Source of the DNA: Streptomyces afghaniensis 772
GTDB lineage: Bacteria; Actinomycetota; Actinomycetes; Streptomycetales; Streptomycetaceae
Assembly (NCBI GenBank): GCA_000415505.1
Contig: KE354164.1
Location: 1-41,250 of the forward strand
Length of the DNA stretch: 41,250 bases
Reading direction: 5' to 3'
Shown: piece after piece, positions 25,298 to 34,400 of the stretch
How the letters are laid out: each line of letters opens with the position of its first letter
Position numbering within the stretch: position 1 is the stretch's first letter
The notes under the pieces: model-generated
Databases searched by the model: none
The model's input: only the letters and a program-made list of their open reading frames with translations
What the model was told of the DNA's origin: nothing
Position numbers and translations under genes: made by a program

Positions 25298-25507
25298 ATG
25301 AGGTGCTACGACTGCCTCCAGGAGGCGCGCAGCGACACCACCGGCATCGGTGTGTGCTCGCGCTGCGGCTTGGCCACCTGCGAGAACCACGCCCGCGTAC
25401 GACAGGTGCAGGTCACCCACCAGATCGGCATGGGCGCTTCGTACGGCCGCATCCCGGCACGCAGGGTGGTCTGCCACACCTGCGACATGGCCGAGACGGC
25501 GCACTGA
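25298..25507 (+). CDS. DUF2180 family small cysteine-rich protein
   Basis: A 69-residue protein from ATG 25298 with GGAG upstream. Cysteines are at 3, 6, 20, 23, 28, 59 and 62: MRCYDC, GVCSRCGLATCENHA and VVCHTCDMAE. The CxxC pairs imply zinc or another metal bound in a ribbon-like fold. The wording and length fit the actinobacterial DUF2180 family, of unknown function. It appears to be a single-gene unit, with its own promoter, a palindromic operator and a hairpin downstream. In several actinobacteria such genes are thought to respond to metal or oxidative stress, which I cannot confirm here. Confidence 0.8.
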   Translation: MRCYDCLQEARSDTTGIGVCSRCGLATCENHARVRQVQVTHQIGMGASYGRIPARRVVCHTCDMAETAH

Positions 25508-25586
25508 CCCGCATGGTGCGCTTGTCGCACCGCATCATCGGTCGCCGAACGCGCGCTGCCCGTCCGGGCGCCCCGTTCTTGGCCTG

Positions 25587-25623
25587 CCCGGATGCCGCCC
25601 CGCACACTGGTGCGGCGTCCGGG
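25587..25623 (+). terminator. Hairpin after the DUF2180 gene
   Basis: CCCGGATGCCGC (25587-25598) pairs with GCGGCGTCCGGG (25612-25623) with one G-T pair. It is centred about 100 bases past the stop. Confidence 0.6.
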
Positions 25624-25747
25624 CCTCAGTCGCGGCCATGGTGGGTGCGCCGTGCTGGAGGCGCGACCGCGGACGGCAGAGTATCCATGATGTCCTCGCC
25701 GGCGGTCGTCCCGGCGCGGTGATGGGGCCGGCGTTCCTCCCGGCCCG

Positions 25748-25767
25748 CGAGTGCCCGTAGGCACTCG
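25748..25767. terminator. Short perfect hairpin
   Basis: CGAGTGCC and GGCACTCG form an 8-bp stem with loop CGTA, in the gap between the DUF2180 gene and the second ridA. It may be a further terminator. Confidence 0.35.
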
Positions 25768-25897
25768 GTGCGTCCCGAACCCGCCTGGCGTCTCACGCCA
25801 CAGGCGCTTCCCTGAACGGCCGCTGCGCGCTTGCCCTGAACCGCCACGTCGCACTCTCGAACTGATTCCGCGGCCGCGTTCGAGGGCGAAGCTCGTA

Positions 25898-25940
25898 TTG
25901 ACAGTGCTCGACGGGCAGCCATATGGTCGACAAACGACAA
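25898..25940 (+). promoter_or_regulatory. Promoter of ridA copy 2 with overlapping GntR operator
   Basis: TTGACA (25898-25903), an 18-base spacer and TATGGT (25922-25927) make a good vegetative promoter. TGGTCGACAAACGACAA (25924-25940) overlaps the -10 and start region and matches the palindrome before the HAD gene at 15 of 17 positions. This links the plus-strand ridA-oxidase genes to the same regulator. Confidence 0.7.
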
Positions 25941-26012
25941 TAGGTTTGACGGTTTTAAGCCAACATAAGGGGTTTTGTCGCCGCCGTTACTCGAGAGGAG
26001 AGCCGAGTACAG

Positions 26013-26501
26013 ATGATCAAGAATCATGAGACTTCGGCAGCGAACACCGACTCGGCTTCCGATCGGCTTCAGGCCCTGGGGCTGGCCCTTCCCGAGCTCC
26101 GGGAGAACTCGTACTACGTGCACCACCGGACGGTGGGCTCCAGCATCTACATTTCGGGCCAGCTGCCTTACCGGGACGGTTGGCTGCTGGGGCAGGGCAC
26201 TGTCGGCAGGGACATCGACCTCGAGACGGCGCGGTCACTCGCGCACGATGCCGTGCTGAACTGCCTTGCCGCCGCCGTGCAGGCGGTGGGCGATCTGGAC
26301 CGGGTCCGGATCGTGCAGATGCTGGTCTTCGTGGCCAGTACGCCGGACTTCGGTGAGCAGTCGCAGGTCGCCAACGCGGCCAGTGAACTGCTCATCGAGG
26401 TACTGGGCGAGAACGGACGGCACGCCCGCACCGCGATCGGTGTCGCCGGGCTGCCGCTCAACACCCCGGTGGAGATCCAGATGATCTGCACCGCGGTGTA
26501 G
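26013..26501 (+). CDS. RidA/YjgF-family enamine/imine deaminase (copy 2)
   Basis: A 162-residue protein from ATG 26013, with GAGAGGAG upstream. It has the same plan as copy 1: HHRTVGSSIYISGQLPYRDG, VGRDIDLETARSLAHDAVLN, and the C-terminal HARTAIGVAGLPLNTPVEIQ with the catalytic-type Arg. From about codon 79 to codon 150 the DNA is identical to copy 1, while earlier codons differ in many positions. It is transcribed toward two FAD oxidase genes, whose imine products are natural RidA substrates. It is controlled by a promoter overlapped by the 17-bp operator. Confidence 0.9.
   Translation: MIKNHETSAANTDSASDRLQALGLALPELRENSYYVHHRTVGSSIYISGQLPYRDGWLLGQGTVGRDIDLETARSLAHDAVLNCLAAAVQAVGDLDRVRIVQMLVFVASTPDFGEQSQVANAASELLIEVLGENGRHARTAIGVAGLPLNTPVEIQMICTAV
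26248..26463 (+). repeat. 216-bp perfect inverted repeat, copy 2 (inside ridA copy 2)
   Basis: Identical to the reverse complement of 22440-22655. The 3.6 kb between the copies holds the HAD gene, the gntR gene and the DUF2180 gene. Confidence 0.93.
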
Positions 26502-26743
26502 CGGCGCGTACCGAAGCGCCGATGGTGCCGGTCGACGTGATGCGGGAACCATCGGCCGTGTGCAGGACTTCGGCGCCGAGCACAGCCTCGACTCCAGGCC
26601 ATACGTCACAACTCACATATCAAGGCCTCCCTCCAGCGCAGGTCAGCGGCCCCGAGGCCCCCATCCGCGGGCGTGGGGGGCCTGGGGGCCGGCGCCGGCA
26701 GCCGCTCAGGCACCTCGCCACTCCCCCGTGGAGATCGCCCGCC

Positions 26744-26821
26744 GCCGTCCTCTTCCTCGCGTCGTCTGAGTCCTCGTACATCACCGGGGCAACCCGCCCC
26801 GTCGACGGCGGCCACACCGCC
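26744..26821 (+). pseudogene. C-terminal scrap of a short-chain dehydrogenase
   Basis: AVLFLASSESSYITGATRPV followed by DGGHTA is the standard end of a classical SDR. It is preceded by low-complexity sequence with no SDR motifs, and it runs in frame into the leader of the FAD oxidase gene. It differs from the intact SDR of this window, so it is not a simple copy of that gene's end. The rest of 26502-26870 shows nothing else I can support. Confidence 0.55.
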
Positions 26822-26870
26822 TTCCAGCACCGGCCCACACGGTTCCCAGACACAGAAGAAGGACACGACA

Positions 26871-28272
26871 TGAACGCGCTTGCGGCACCACCCCGAAACG
26901 GAGAGCTCGGCTTCTGGATGGCCCAACTGGCCGACAAGAAGCCCTCGTTCCCCCGTCTCACCGGCCAGGACTCCGTCGACGTGGCCATTGTCGGCGGCGG
27001 CTACACCGGACTGTGGGCGGCGCACTTCGCCAAGAAGCTCGAACCGTCGCTCTCGGTCGCCGTCTTCGAGGCCGAGCAGGTGGGCTACGGCGCGTCGGGG
27101 CGCAACGGTGGCTGGCTCTCGGCCATGCCGCCGGGAAACCGTGCCACCTTCGCCCGCGCCGGCGGAGGGCTGGAGGCGAGCCGGGCGCTGCAGCAGGAGT
27201 TCGTCGCCGGCGTCGACGCGGTCCTGGACATCCTTGAGGCCGAGGGGATCGATGCCGATCAGCACAAGGGCGGAGCGCTCGTCGCCGCCCACACGCGGGC
27301 GGGGCTGGGCCGGCTTGTCACCCGGCGTGATGCCGAACTGAAGTACGGGCTGACCGACGACGAGGTCCACCTGCTCGACCGGGACGAGTTCCAGTCCCGG
27401 ATCAACATCTCCACCGTCCACGGCGGGCTTTTCTACAAGCACTGCGCGCGGATCCACCCCGCGAAACTCGTCTACGGCCTCGCCGACACCCTGACCTCCA
27501 TGGGCGTCAGGATCTACGAGAGCAGCCGCGTGGACCGTGTCGAGGGCAAGACCCTCACCCTGGCCGACGGGCGTGTCACCGCGGCCAAGACGTTCATCTG
27601 CACCGAAGGCTATTCGGGACAGCTGCTGGGCCGCCGGAGCCTGATCCCGGTCAATTCCTCGATGATCGTGACCAAGCCCCTGCCGAAGGAGGCGTGGCAG
27701 CAGATCGGCTGGGACGGGCCCCAGTGTCTCAACGACTCCGCTCACACGTTCATCTACTCCCAGCGGACGTCGGACGGCCGTATCGCCATGGGGGCCGTGG
27801 TGTCCCCTATCGCTTCGGGTCCGGCACTGGGGGAGCCGGTGCGACCGCCCAGTCCACCATCGACCTGATCTCGCACAAGCTCAGTACCTTCTTCCCGGGC
27901 ATCCCCTTCGAGGTGGATCACGCCTGGTCGGGAGTCCTGGGCGTCACGCGGGACTGGAACGGCGGCGTGCACTGGGACCCGGCATCCGGGGTCGGATCGT
28001 CCACCGGCTACGCGGGACACGGTGTCACGGCGGCCTATGTCGGCGGCAGGACTCTCGTGGAGCTCGCCTTCGAGAAGGAAACCGAACGGACCACGCTTCC
28101 CTGGGTGGGCCACCGGGCGCCGAAGTGGGAACCGGAGCCCATCCGCTGGCTGGGTGTTCATGCCATGTACCGGCTCTTCGGTATCGCCGACCGGTGGGAA
28201 GAGCGCAGGGGCTCCAGCAAGACCTCACTCCTGGCCCGATTCGGCAGCCGCCTCGCCGGACTCCACGAGTAG
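26871..28272 (+). pseudogene. FAD-dependent amine/amino-acid oxidoreductase (DAO family), one-base frameshift
   Basis: ATG 26871 opens a DAO-fold flavoprotein of about 467 residues. The Rossmann motif is VAIVGGGYTGLWAAHFAKKL (GGGYTG at 42-47), followed by GYGASGRNGGWLSAMPPGNR, as in gamma-glutamylputrescine oxidase-like enzymes. The first frame makes sense to SDGRIAMG near 27790. Sense then continues one frame over as GRGVPYRFGSGTGGAGATAQ, FFPGIPFEVDHAWSGVLGVT and GYAGHGVTAAYVGGRTLVEL to TAG 28270-28272. Adding one G to the five-G run at 27789-27794 repairs the gene, so it may be a sequencing error. The product would oxidise an amine to an imine with H2O2. Confidence 0.8.
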
Positions 28273-28292
28273 ACGAAAAGGAAACTGCTCTC

Positions 28293-29441
28293 ATGGACGC
28301 ACAACTCGCAGTCATCGGCCTGGGCAGCATCGGGAGCATGGCCCTGTGGCAGGCCTCCCGGCTGTCCGGCTCGGTGGTGGGCTTCGAGGCAGCCACCCCT
28401 GCCCACGGCCGCAGTGCCGTGGGCGGGGACACCCGCCTGTTCCGCATGATCTACCTCGGGAGGCCCGAGTACTACCCCATCATCGAACGCTCCCGCAGCC
28501 TCTGGGCCGAGCTCGAAGCCGAAACCGGGCAGCAGGGCATCCTCACGCCTACCGGGGGCCTGTCCATCGGGACAGCGAACGGCAGCTACATCAACAGCCT
28601 CCTCGAGGCAACGCGCATCACCGGAGCCGAGCACTACGTCCTCAGCCGGGAGGAGTTGGCCGAACGCTACCCGCAGCACAATCTCCGCCCCGACGACTGC
28701 GCCGTCTACGACCCCCGCGGCGGCGTTCTGCGCACCGACCGCGCCGTCAGCGCCGCCATCTCGGCGGGCCAGGCGAACGGTGCCACCGTTCTTCAGAACA
28801 CACCCGTGGACAGCATCACCGAAACCGACCATGGCGTCGTCGTCACCTCGGGCGACAGAACCTGGACGTTCGAGAAGGTCATCGTCGCCTCGGGCGGCTG
28901 GTCCCGAAAACTCATGCCCGACCACCTCAAGGCCGTCACCGAAACCCATCGTCTCGTCCTGACCTGGTTCATCGCCCAGGACGGCACACAGTTCTCGCCG
29001 GAGAACTTCCCCGCCTTCAGCCGGTGGTACGAGGATCGCTCCATGTACGGCGCACCCGCCGTCGACGGCGTGACGGTCAAGGCATCGGTGGACGGACCGC
29101 TGGCCGGGCGCGCAAGGGCAACCCCCGACCCGGACTCCGTACCCAGGGAACTCACCCGGGAAGAAGTCGAAAAGGTCACCGAGATCGTCACCGAATTCTT
29201 CCCCGGCCTGATCCCCACCATCGCGCGCTCGGACGCCTTCCCCGACCTGTTCACCGAGGACAGGCATCCCCTCGTCGGCCGGCTGGACGAGAACAGCAGG
29301 ATCTACTGTGCCACCGGGTTCTCCGGAAAGGGCTTCAAAATGGCGACCGGCTATGGCCACATCGCCGCACACGAGGCGCTCGGCAAACAGACCATGGAAG
29401 GCCTGGACTTCGTGCGTCCGGACCGGTTCAAGACCAGGTAA
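28293..29441 (+). CDS. Sarcosine oxidase / N-methyl-tryptophan oxidase-like FAD enzyme
   Basis: A 382-residue flavoprotein of the monomeric sarcosine oxidase (MSOX/SolA) family. FAD-binding motif VIGLGSIGSMALWQASRL (GLGSIG at 9-14), then HGRSAVGGDTRLFRMIYLGR, typical of MSOX near the isoalloxazine, GGVLRTDRAVSAAI in the middle, and a C-terminal CATGFSGKGFKMATGYGHIA. Relatives oxidise N-methyl or secondary amino acids to an imine, releasing H2O2. It starts 20 bases after the preceding oxidase stop, with AAAAGG upstream, so the two are co-transcribed. No frame damage. The covalent-flavin cysteine of MSOX cannot be placed with certainty. Confidence 0.9.
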   Translation: MDAQLAVIGLGSIGSMALWQASRLSGSVVGFEAATPAHGRSAVGGDTRLFRMIYLGRPEYYPIIERSRSLWAELEAETGQQGILTPTGGLSIGTANGSYINSLLEATRITGAEHYVLSREELAERYPQHNLRPDDCAVYDPRGGVLRTDRAVSAAISAGQANGATVLQNTPVDSITETDHGVVVTSGDRTWTFEKVIVASGGWSRKLMPDHLKAVTETHRLVLTWFIAQDGTQFSPENFPAFSRWYEDRSMYGAPAVDGVTVKASVDGPLAGRARATPDPDSVPRELTREEVEKVTEIVTEFFPGLIPTIARSDAFPDLFTEDRHPLVGRLDENSRIYCATGFSGKGFKMATGYGHIAAHEALGKQTMEGLDFVRPDRFKTR

Positions 29442-29778
29442 CCGCCCACTCCTGCCGCCTCGGCGCAATGGCCTCGGTATCGCCATCCGGCTGACGGTCG
29501 TTGCAGGACTCAACTCTTGATGTCCCGCAACGGTGCCGAGAACCAGCCGTATGCCGAACGCGCCCTCTGGGCCGTCCTCGCCCCGGCCGCCGTCCTGGGG
29601 CCCTGCTCGGGCGCTCGCGGTCACGGCGGCCGGTGGAGTACGCATCCCGCGGCTGAGGCGGCGGGCGTCGGCCCACCCCGGACGTGCATACGGACCATCC
29701 CAGCGGGACGGCGCAGACGGTGTCGGAACGACCGCGTACGCCCGTACTCACACAACCCAGGAACAGACGGACACCACC
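29442..29778. other. Intergenic stretch with one inverted repeat
   Basis: No coding frame is supportable. CCGGCCGCCGT (29583-29593) and ACGGCGGCCGG (29623-29633) are perfect 11-bp arms around a 29-base loop and could terminate the oxidase operon. Confidence 0.4.
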
Positions 29779-31120
29779 ATGTCCGATCTCATCTCCCGCG
29801 CCCTGACCCGCCGAACCGTCCGGACGACCCAAGCCTTCACGCGAGCGGACCTGGAAGCATCTGTCACCGCTGCTGCGGCTGATGATCCTTACCCAACTCA
29901 CCTCCGGTATCGGCTTCTTCGCCGTTCTGCCGTTCCTCGCCGAGCACCTCGGCACCGCGCTCGGCATGGCGGGATGGATGGTCGGCTTCGTCCTGGGTCT
30001 GCGCACCTTCAGCCAGCAGGGCCTCTTCGTAGTCGGCGGCGCACTCGTCGACCTCCCCCACTCTCGGCTTCGCTCGAGCGGGAGGGACCCCCATCGGCGT
30101 ACGCCCGATCGTGCTGGCCGGCTGCGTGCTGCGGGTCGCCGGATTCGCCTGGCTGGGGTACGCGGAACAGACCTGGACGGTGATCGCGCGGTGCTCCTCA
30201 TCGGCTTCGCCGCCGCGCTGTTCTCACCGGCGGTGGAGTCCGAAGTGGCCCGGCAGGCGGTGATCAGGGAGGAGGAGGGCCACGGTTCACGCACTCGGGT
30301 GCCGGCTCTGCTGAGCGCGGCCGGACAGGCCGGTGCCTTCATCGGCCCGCTGCTCGGCGCCCTGCTGCTCGCCGTGGACTTCCGCACCACCTACCTCGCC
30401 GGAGCCGCTGTTTTCGTCCTCGTCCTGGCCGGGCACATATGGCTGATGCCGCAGCACATCCCCGGCCGGGTGCGCCCCCGACAGCGGGGCGGCACGCGCG
30501 CACTGCTGCGCAACCGCAGCTTCCTCGCCCTGTGCTGCGCCTACGGCACCTACCTGCTCGCCTACTACCAGCTCTACCTCGCCCTGCCGGACGAGGTGCG
30601 GCGCGCGACCGGCTCCCAGGCGGCCCTGTCCTGGCTGTTCGCCCTGTCCTCCCTGCTGGTCGTCTGCGCCCAACTGCCCCTCGCGCACTGGGCAGGTGAC
30701 CGGCTCGGCCTGCGCCGCTCAATGATCGCCGGGCTGCTGCTCATCGCGTCGTTTCGGGGTCGTGGCCGCCGCCCGGCCCGCCGGCTGACGGGGGTGGCGG
30801 GGTTGTTGCCCGCCGCCGGGTACGTCGTTCTGCTCACCCTCGGACAGATGCTGGTCGTCCCCGCCGCCCGTGCCTGGGCGCCCGACCTCGCCGAGGACGG
30901 CCGCATCGGCCTCTACACCGGCGCGCTGTCCTCCGTCTCCGGCCTGATCGTCCTCATCGGCAGCTCAGTCACCGGCTCCCTCCTCGACCTCGACCTCCCG
31001 GCCGCCGTCCCATGGCTCATCCTCGCCGCCGTCCCCGCCCTGGCGGTGGCACTGCTGCCCCACCACCCGAAGAAGGCCGAGAGCACCTCAGGCGCGGACC
31101 CGGCTGCCTCGGCGACCTGA
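29779..31120 (+). pseudogene. MFS transporter, broken by frameshifts and a palindromic insertion
   Basis: The likely N-terminus (MSDLISRALTRRTVRTTQAF, ATG 29779) is in one frame, and the helices begin in the next: LMILTQLTSGIGFFAVLPFL, then GWMVGFVLGLRTFSQQG, the usual MFS loop motif region. At GALVD (30041-30052) a 42-bp element is inserted. Normal sequence (GVRPIVLAGCVLRVAGFAWL) resumes out of frame. A missing base near 30195 restores the first frame (AVLLIGFAAALFSPAVESEV), and another disturbance lies near 30750-30790. The C-terminal helices run to the stop at 31120. The long open frame reading through these shifts should not be taken as an intact protein. Intact relatives are drug/metabolite exporters of about 400 residues. 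Confidence 0.7.
30053..30094. repeat. 42-bp palindromic repeat inserted in a coding region
   Basis: It begins CTCCCCCACTCTCGG and ends GGAGGGACCCCCAT, with inner arms CTCG and CGAG and outer arms CTCCC and GGGAG. I recognise this as a dispersed palindromic sequence common in Streptomyces intergenic regions (recall, not a search). It replaces about five bases between GALVD and (F)GVRPI codons of the MFS gene and shifts the frame. Confidence 0.6.
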
Positions 31121-31428
31121 CCACCCCACCGATGTGTCCGTCAAAGCGGAACAAACTCCCGGACAGCGGGTGGCGGGCTGCTCCCCCCTGCGCGGCGGCA
31201 TCGTTGACGACCGCCGACACCGTCGTGACTCCGAAGGGCGCCGACTCGGCGGCGTGGGCCGCGGCGATCGACGTGATCCGTGAGGCGGTTGATCACGCAG
31301 ACGACGGACAGCTGCCCGATGGAAGCGGCGCGGACGACGTCCTCGCCTCATGGATCGCCGACGTTCCGCTGGGGCCAACCCCACGGGGAGCGCACAGCGA
31401 TCTCCAGGACGTCGCGGACCATGGACGG
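31121..31428 (+). other. Gap with an unrecognised coding-like stretch
   Basis: From about 31201 to 31370 the plus-strand frame TADTVVTPKGADSAAWAAAI, DVIREAVDHADDGQLPDGSG has good codon bias but no start, motif or clear end. It is probably a decayed fragment between the convergent MFS and nSTAND genes. No terminator hairpin is evident. Confidence 0.3.
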
Positions 31429-34400
31429 TCAGCAGGTCCGTTGGTGGGGGAAGCCCGGTATGTAGGCCCTCCAGTCTCGGCCGGACAAGCCGCTTCCTGC
31501 CCGGGCGCACACAGCTTTGGCTACCAGGTCGGGGGCTACAGGGTAGGTGCGCGGTGGGGTGTGGTCGCCACGGACTGTGAGTGTGGCTCCGTCGCGGCTG
31601 AAAGCGAGGGAGCCCACCTGGTCCCCGGATGTAAGCAGACCGTCTCCGAGAGGCCTTGTCGTCGTCGTATCCCACAGCCGCACGGTGCTGCCGCCCGCAA
31701 CGGTCAGGATGCGGCCGTCGGGTGAGTAGGCGAGTGCTGAGACCGCCTGGGGGGCTTTGTTCTCCCTGCCTGCGGAGAGAGCATCGAACATGGCGAAGCG
31801 GTGCTTGAGCGGGCGGTCCCAGATGGTCACCCACCCGTACTCGTCACCGACCGCCATCCGGTCCCTGTGCACCGGGTCAGCAGCAACGGAGGTCAGGCGG
31901 GTGGTGACTTGGCCTCCGGGTTCCACGGGCGAAGATGCATCCTCCGAGGCCTGGACTCTCCAACCAGGATCCACGGCGTCACCCAGGTACAGGGAGCGCA
32001 CGACGGGTGTTGAGGCGGGCTGCTGCTCTATGTACCGGATCACTTTGTGGCGCGGTTCCAGCCGCACGTCCGAGACGATTCGGCCGTGCAGCGGGTATCG
32101 GTAGACCGGCTTGCCGGGGTTGCTGAGCCGCCGTACCAGGATGGCCCCTCTATCTGCGTGGGTAAGGAAATCTCCATCGGCCGTCACGGTGACGGGAGAG
32201 TGTGGGGATGTGCGGACGGGCGGCCCCTCTTTACCGGTTCGCACGTCCCAGGTACGTATCCGGGAGCCGGTGACGACGATCAGGCGTTCCTTGCCCGGAT
32301 ACAGGGGGTACGGCTGGACGACGTCGGGGGGACGCCGGCCACAGGACAGGCGAACGGCGAGGGCCAAGGGGCCCGTGCTGCGGAAGCGGCGCTCAGAGCT
32401 GCCGTCCCATAGTTGGAGTTCGCCGGAAGGCGTGCACTCTGCCTGATGCTTCCGGCCCTCGCGCGAGGTACCCGAGGTCTGCGCGGATCCGTGCGGCGGC
32501 AGTCTGCGGTGCCGTCGCAGATCCCACAAGGCTGTCAAGCGGCCGTTGTCGTCATGCAGAAAGAGCATGTCGTCTGTGGGCCCGAAGCTCACCGTGCCGT
32601 CGGTCAACGTAAACGGAAGCTGGGTCGCCGCGCCGGACGTAGCGTCTCTCAGCTGCCATCTGCCCGCCGCGAAAAGCAGCAGCCGCCGCCCGTCGGGAGA
32701 GATGCGGAACAAGTCGTCGTCCTTCCCGACGTGCACGGAACGGATGAGCCGATGCGTGCTCAGGTTCCACAGCCGTACCCGTCCGGCGCCACCGGAGACC
32801 AGCATGTCGCCGTCGTTGCTCAAGAAAGGGCCCATGACAGGGTCATTGACAGCCGTGCCGGGCTCCGTGAAGGCGTCCTGCTCGGGCTGGGTCAACGCAC
32901 TCATCAGGGCAGCCCTGGCTTCCAGGGTGGGGCTGATACGCCAGGCTGCGACGCTCAGCCGCAGCGCGGTCTGCGGGTCGGCATAGCGCAAGCTCTCCGC
33001 GGCCGACGCGACCCGCCGGGATGTCGCCTCAGCCAGCCGCCGCTCGCCGATGCGATTCCACTGCCAGGCCACCAAACCTGCGATCACCACTAGTGCAGCA
33101 GCTATGCACAGGGCCGTCCTCAGTCGACGAAGCCGCTGCGCCGCCCGGCGAGTCGCCCACTGCTCGTGGTCGCGAGCGTCAAGGCTGGCTGTGAGAAAGG
33201 CGTGCTCCAGACCTGTGAGCTCCCGGCGCTCCAGATACTCGTCGGCGGCGGTCAGGCGGCTGCCCCGGTACAAGGCGCCTGGATCTCGGCCCAGTTCCTC
33301 CCAATTCCGGGCTGCTTCGGTCAGTCCCCGGTGCAGACGCAGGCGTTCGCGGTTCTCGTCGATCCATCCGCCCAAGCGCGGCCAGGCCGCGATGAGGGCT
33401 TCGTGCGCGAGGCTGAGCGTCTGCCCGTCAAGTGTCACGAGGCGGGCCTTGACCAGCCGCTCCAGAACCTCACCGGTGGCGGCGAAGGCGTCTGCGTTGG
33501 CCGGGTCCAATTCCTTGAGCGACACGGGCCGGCAGGTGTTCTGCACGCCTTCTCCGGGAGTGATCAGCCGCAGAAGGATGAGCCGGGCTGCTCGGGCCTC
33601 GTGGGTGGACAGGCGAGTGTAGAGCTGCTCCGCAGTCTGGGCGAGAGCGCCCGCAACGCCTCCGGCGGCTTTGTAGGCCGTCAGGGTGAGGGCGCGTCCC
33701 TTGCGTCGGCGCCAGGTCTCCAGCAGGGCGTGGGACATCAACGGCAGCCCGCCGGGTTTCTCGGTGACGTCCTTGATGATCTGTGCGGTCAGGTCCCGCT
33801 CGACGATCAGACCGGCGGCAGCTGCGGGCCTGACGATCGCCTGGCGTAGTTCGGTGGGACTCATGGGTCCGACGAGCAGAGTGGCGCGGCGCAGTGCCGC
33901 GGCCCATGCATGGTGCTCGGCGCAGTGGCCGAAGAAGTCCGCGCGTACCGCGATCACGGCCCGTACGTTGTTCTCCGGGTCCGTCGCGGTCAGCAGCAGG
34001 TCCAGGCAGGCCCGTCGTTCAGCGGGATCGGCGCAGAGGCTGAACAGCTCCTCGAACTGGTCGACTATGACGACCGTGTCCCCGCGCTCATCGCTCGCCT
34101 TCATCACGGCGGCGAGGGCGGACAGGGGCCGGGGACCGGGAGTGAGGATGCGGATCGCCGCCGGCCGCCTATCCGTGGCTGCCTCGCTCCGCAGCAGAGG
34201 AATCAGTCCCGCACGCAGCAGAGAGGACTTACCACTCCCAGAAGCCCCGACGACAGCGACCAGACGATGGGCATGCACCCACTCGGCAAGCTGAGCCGAA
34301 AGCTGGTCCCGGCCGAAGAACATTTCAGTGTCGGCAGCTTCGAAGCGGGCCAACCCACGGTAGGGCGCAGTCTGTGCATCCTCCCCGTACTGCGGTTCGG

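Noticed and set aside
26488..26605. Minus-strand frame with GVEAVLGAEVLHTADGSRIT
   Set aside because: It looks somewhat protein-like, but has no start, motif or ribosome binding site and runs into ridA copy 2 antisense. Not supported.
13674..29441. A natural-product biosynthetic gene cluster
   Set aside because: No PKS, NRPS, terpene, RiPP or tailoring core genes are present. The enzymes fit catabolism of a small amino compound.
29882..31120. Intact 412-residue MFS transporter
   Set aside because: The open frame is continuous, but its middle (about residues 58-100) is out-of-frame translation created by the 42-bp insertion and later repaired by a base loss.
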